From positions 1 to 64,000 of the forward strand of contig CAPEBR010000014.1 of NCBI GenBank assembly GCA_948602995.1: a DNA stretch of 64,000 nt, read 5' to 3'. The notes below the pieces were generated by a model. It searched no databases. It saw nothing but the letters and a program-made list of their open reading frames with translations, and was not told the origin of the DNA. Both the position numbers and the translations under genes were made by a program. The stretch comes from an uncultured Dorea sp. GTDB lineage: Bacteria > Bacillota > Clostridia > Lachnospirales > Lachnospiraceae. The first letter of the stretch is position 1, and each line of letters begins with the position of its first letter. Below are positions 61,202 through 64,000 of the stretch, one piece after another.

Positions 61202-63016
61202 TTATTTTTCTTTCGTTCTCTCTGCTTCCGAAAACACCAGACCGGGGTAACTTTTCAGCACAGACATCATAATATGAATCAGAACATCCACCACAATGGA
61301 ATTTCCCGCCTGCTGATACGCAGAAGTATCTGACACAACAATTTTAAAGCTGTCACAGAATCCCATCAGCCTTAGACATTCCCTTGGCGTAAGCTTCCTC
61401 AGCCTCCCATCTGTTGTAACATAATTATCTACCCCTGCCCTATGCATCTTATGCATAGTAGTTAGAAGGGGTCTTGCAACCTCCAAATCGATCTGGGGCC
61501 TTGAATAAAAATTTTTCGTGCCTGTGGCCAGCACATATTTTCTCACCTTTTCAGAGAGAAAATACTTTTCCAGGTCTTCCATTGTCTTCTCTTTATCCGT
61601 GTTTTCTTCTTCAAACACAAAATCCCCATGCCAGTTAAACTGCTGGTTTTTCTTTTGACAAAGTTGTACCTTCCCATCAATTTGTGTATACTTCTTTTCT
61701 AAATTCTTTTCGCTGGTAACAAAATCCACACCTTTCCTCGGCAGATAATAACGTCCAGACACATTCTCCAGGAGGAAATCCTGCATCTTCTTTTCTAATT
61801 CAAAAGGCTCCGGGAATCTAAATTCCTCCTCCAAGATCAAATCATTTCGAAAACCCACCACAAAGACTCTCTCCCTGTTCTGGGGAATTCCATAATCACG
61901 TGCATTCAGAACTTCTTTCTTCCATGTATAATTTAGATCCGTGAAGGTCTGCGTAACAGTGTCCCATGTTCTTCCGTCATCATTACTAAGTAATGCCTTC
62001 ACATTCTCATAGATAAAGACCTTAGGTTTAATCTCCCCTACCAGCCTTGCATACTCGTAAAATAATGTTCCCCTCGTATCTTCCAGTCCCCGCTGCTTGC
62101 CAACCAGACTAAAGGACTGGCAGGGGCTCCCTCCTACAAACAGATCCACTTTCCCTTCATATTGTCTTCCGTCCAAAAAAGAAACATTCCAGTGAAAGTT
62201 TTCCTCACTTATTTTATAATTTGCCATATAGCTGATTTTGACCTTATTCTGCAGCTCTTTTCCGCTGTAAAGCTTGTCAACATACTTTTTCTTTTCCGCA
62301 TAATCACCGATCTGCGCCAGCTCATGCAAGATATGTAATGTATTTATTTTCTCATGGAGCATTCCCGTACGTTCACTAATGTCACGTACGCTTTTAATCA
62401 GTCTTTTCCCTTTGTTCTCTTCAAGAATATCATATGCCTTTTTCAGATCATCTGAGACTTCTGTCCATATAATCCTATCCGAGCTTTCATACTTCACACC
62501 CTCTTTTCCCAAATCAGCAAGGGCATTGTCCTTTTTAAAATCATTGGTGACTTCCAAAATACATTTGAATGTCTCCAGGATATCGGTCTCTCGGTTATGT
62601 TTCTTCTTTAATATAACTAAAAACTCCCCGTATTCTTTTATTCGTGGCTTTTTCACATCCTTCATCCTTAGTATTGGCTCAATTACATCTAATATTAATT
62701 CTTTCGCATCTTTTTCATCCGTCTTATTAATATTTTCTATGGTCTTTTTATATTCCTTTTTTGTTGCTGCCAGCATTGTATCCAGTTGGAATTTATATTC
62801 GTACTCCTCATCCGTCTTGGTCTCATGGCTTTTGATCAGTTTTTCCAAAGATGCCAGTTCTTCTTCGATCTCCTCCAGGTCAACATTTATTTTTTTTGAT
62901 AAAATGTCGACATCTCCATTGTCACATGCAAATACTATCTCATGATCCAGCTCCATTCTCTCCAGCGCATGTTCAATTGCACCAATTCCGCTGAATACCG
63001 TTGCTAATCTGATCAT
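61202..63016 (-). CDS. C5-cytosine DNA methyltransferase with large helical insert (LlaJI M1-like)
   Basis: 604 aa. Motif I is RLATVFSGIGAIEHAL (3-18); the catalytic motif IV SPCQSFSLVG is only at 297-306 because a helical, charged insert of about 200 residues (50-255) lies between. Motif VI FIYENVKALL, motif VIII QNREKVFVVG-like QNRERVFVVGF, and the end motif QQAGNSIVVDVL are intact. The start with GGAGGATT is used; it begins 3 bases before the vsr stop. First methyltransferase of the system. Confidence 0.9.
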   Translation of the reverse strand: MIRLATVFSGIGAIEHALERMELDHEIVFACDNGDVDILSKKINVDLEEIEEELASLEKLIKSHETKTDEEYEYKFQLDTMLAATKKEYKKTIENINKTDEKDAKELILDVIEPILRMKDVKKPRIKEYGEFLVILKKKHNRETDILETFKCILEVTNDFKKDNALADLGKEGVKYESSDRIIWTEVSDDLKKAYDILEENKGKRLIKSVRDISERTGMLHEKINTLHILHELAQIGDYAEKKKYVDKLYSGKELQNKVKISYMANYKISEENFHWNVSFLDGRQYEGKVDLFVGGSPCQSFSLVGKQRGLEDTRGTLFYEYARLVGEIKPKVFIYENVKALLSNDDGRTWDTVTQTFTDLNYTWKKEVLNARDYGIPQNRERVFVVGFRNDLILEEEFRFPEPFELEKKMQDFLLENVSGRYYLPRKGVDFVTSEKNLEKKYTQIDGKVQLCQKKNQQFNWHGDFVFEEENTDKEKTMEDLEKYFLSEKVRKYVLATGTKNFYSRPQIDLEVARPLLTTMHKMHRAGVDNYVTTDGRLRKLTPRECLRLMGFCDSFKIVVSDTSAYQQAGNSIVVDVLIHIMMSVLKSYPGLVFSEAERTKEK

Positions 63017-63018
63017 TT

Positions 63019-63468
63019 TTAATAATCCTCCAGTTCTCCTCCCAATACAATATCCTGAATTGCTTCCTCTATTACACTTACACACTCATTTGTGTGTTTT
63101 TTAATATCCTCTCCCCAAAACCGTATTACGGTCCATCCCTCAAATAAGAGTCTTTTATTTATTTCATCATCTCTTTCTCTATTGCGAGATATTTTGCTAA
63201 TCCAAAATTCACCATTATTTCCTTTTTCCAGTTTTGGTTTCAATACTTCCCAGTCCTTTCCATGGAAGAATTCACCATCGCAAAAAATAGCTATTTTATA
63301 TTTCGTCAGAGCAATATCTGGTTTTCCGCAAATCTTATTATAATTCTTTCTATAGCGATATCCTTTTTTCCAAAGCGCTTTTCTCAAAATAATCTCAATC
63401 TTTGTATCTTTACTTCTGATATGCTGCATATTCTTTTTCCGCTGCTCTTTTGTCAGAACATCCATCAT
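63019..63468 (-). CDS. vsr: Very short patch repair (Vsr) endonuclease
   Basis: 149 aa. Family motifs RSKDTKIEIILRKALWKKGY, YNKICGKPDIAL, the catalytic strand AIFCDGEFFHG and WTVIRFWGEDI. Vsr nicks T:G mismatches that arise when 5-methylcytosine deaminates, so it protects a genome with C5 methylation. The usual metal/zinc Cys-rich set is reduced (one C in IFCDG). Two adjacent ATG codons after AAGGAG are both possible starts. Confidence 0.88.
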   Translation of the reverse strand: MMDVLTKEQRKKNMQHIRSKDTKIEIILRKALWKKGYRYRKNYNKICGKPDIALTKYKIAIFCDGEFFHGKDWEVLKPKLEKGNNGEFWISKISRNRERDDEINKRLLFEGWTVIRFWGEDIKKHTNECVSVIEEAIQDIVLGGELEDY

Positions 63469-63507
63469 ATCACTCCTTACTTATTCTAATTGATTGATAT
63501 CTATCGG

Positions 63508-63550
63508 CCCGAATGCCGTGCAGCGGGGTTCACGGCACGGTGAATAGTAA
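63508..63550. repeat. Partial element B right end
   Basis: CCGTGCAGCGGGGTTCACGG followed by CACGGTGAATAGTAA, like the right end of element B copies. It marks the upstream edge of the restriction island. Confidence 0.6.
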
Positions 63551-63559
63551 TTTCTTTTG

Positions 63560-64000
63560 TTACTCACACGGCAGCCTGAACCCCCACTGCCCCCGTATCT
63601 GGTCCATCAGCCTCATTACCCGAAGCGTCTCACTGTGCGGCATCTCCTCACACTCCAGCTTTTCTTCCTCAATTGCCCTGATACACGCCAGCACCTCATA
63701 CTCATACCCATTAATCTGCTCCGGCACCTGACAGCATTCCTTCAGCATCCCGTCGCGGTCAAAGACACGTATTTCCTCCGGATTATTAATCTCCGTGATT
63801 TCCATATATCCCTCATCCCCGTTCACAATCGCCCTGCGGTCCGTGCGTGCAGTCATATTACTGTTAAGAACCGCCATCTTTCCGTCTGCAAAGGTAAGGG
63901 TAATGCTGTTCATCCAGTCCACCCCCTCTGGGGAAAATACTGCTGCAGACACTACATCCGTAATTTCCTCATGGAAAAGCATCAGCGCCATTGTAATGGA
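63560..64000 (-). CDS. Gfo/Idh/MocA-family oxidoreductase, C-terminal part (runs off the window)
   Basis: The frame stays open to the window edge, so the N-terminal NAD-binding half is missing. The visible 146 residues are the C-terminal dimerisation domain: GVDWMNSITLTFADGKMAVL, NGDEGYMEI, a substrate-proximal NGYEYEVLACIRAIEE and the end SETLRVMRLMDQIRGQWGF. Such enzymes oxidise sugars or their derivatives. Substrate unknown. Confidence 0.75.
   Translation of the reverse strand, partial: SITMALMLFHEEITDVVSAAVFSPEGVDWMNSITLTFADGKMAVLNSNMTARTDRRAIVNGDEGYMEITEINNPEEIRVFDRDGMLKECCQVPEQINGYEYEVLACIRAIEEEKLECEEMPHSETLRVMRLMDQIRGQWGFRLPCE

Overview
The window looks like a chromosomal segment of a gut-type Clostridia, most likely a Lachnospiraceae (inference). 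Supporting signs are moderate GC, AGGAGG-type ribosome sites, a nadA-nadB-nadC-niaR operon, DUF6273 and InlB-repeat surface proteins, a Bacillota-type PASTA kinase and many short palindromic intergenic elements. I saw no rRNA, tRNA or CRISPR array.

Layout. 1-3.5 kb: a ferritin-like protein, an Rpn-family nuclease, and a membrane protein with two TM helices, a Rossmann/RCK-like core and a C-terminal ryanodine-receptor (RyR) domain. 3.7-9.0 kb: a giant DUF4062-STAND-TPR NTPase just upstream of the RyR gene; together they look like an NLR-like sensor plus a channel-like membrane partner. 9.3-13 kb: NAD biosynthesis operon with its repressor and a visible operator. 13-17.5 kb: GreA-like factor, RecD2 helicase, RelE/RelB-type toxin-antitoxin pair.

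18.6-40.5 kb, all on the minus strand, is a type VII secretion (T7SSb-like) locus: PP2C phosphatase, PASTA Ser/Thr kinase, three large secreted repeat proteins, a small membrane protein, the EssC ATPase, a YukD/EsaB-like protein, five WXG100 proteins plus two related helical proteins, DUF4176 and DUF3592 proteins, and a membrane serine protease with a cytosolic FHA domain. EssA, EssB and EsaA are not recognisable. EssC, the protease and the kinase share an acidic-x-T-V-x-L motif that fits a phosphothreonine FHA ligand. The promoter in front of the phosphatase has a run of 10 G between -35 and -10. A second promoter of the same design (11 G, consensus hexamers) drives three DUF6273/Big_2 surface proteins at 42.2-49.8 kb. 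Expression of both units is therefore predicted to be phase-variable by slippage. A HipA-like kinase pair lies between them.

50-54.3 kb: two small Cys-rich proteins, an iron-dependent alcohol dehydrogenase overlapping an aldehyde dehydrogenase, a free methionine-R-sulfoxide reductase and a small unknown protein. 54.5-63.5 kb: a LlaJI-type restriction-modification island (Vsr nuclease, two C5 methyltransferases, McrB-like NTPase, LlaJI nuclease) ending in a DUF262 + HEPN pair. The window ends inside a Gfo/Idh/MocA-like gene. At least six families of small inverted-repeat elements are scattered through the intergenic regions, including a 34-bp perfect palindrome present five times.
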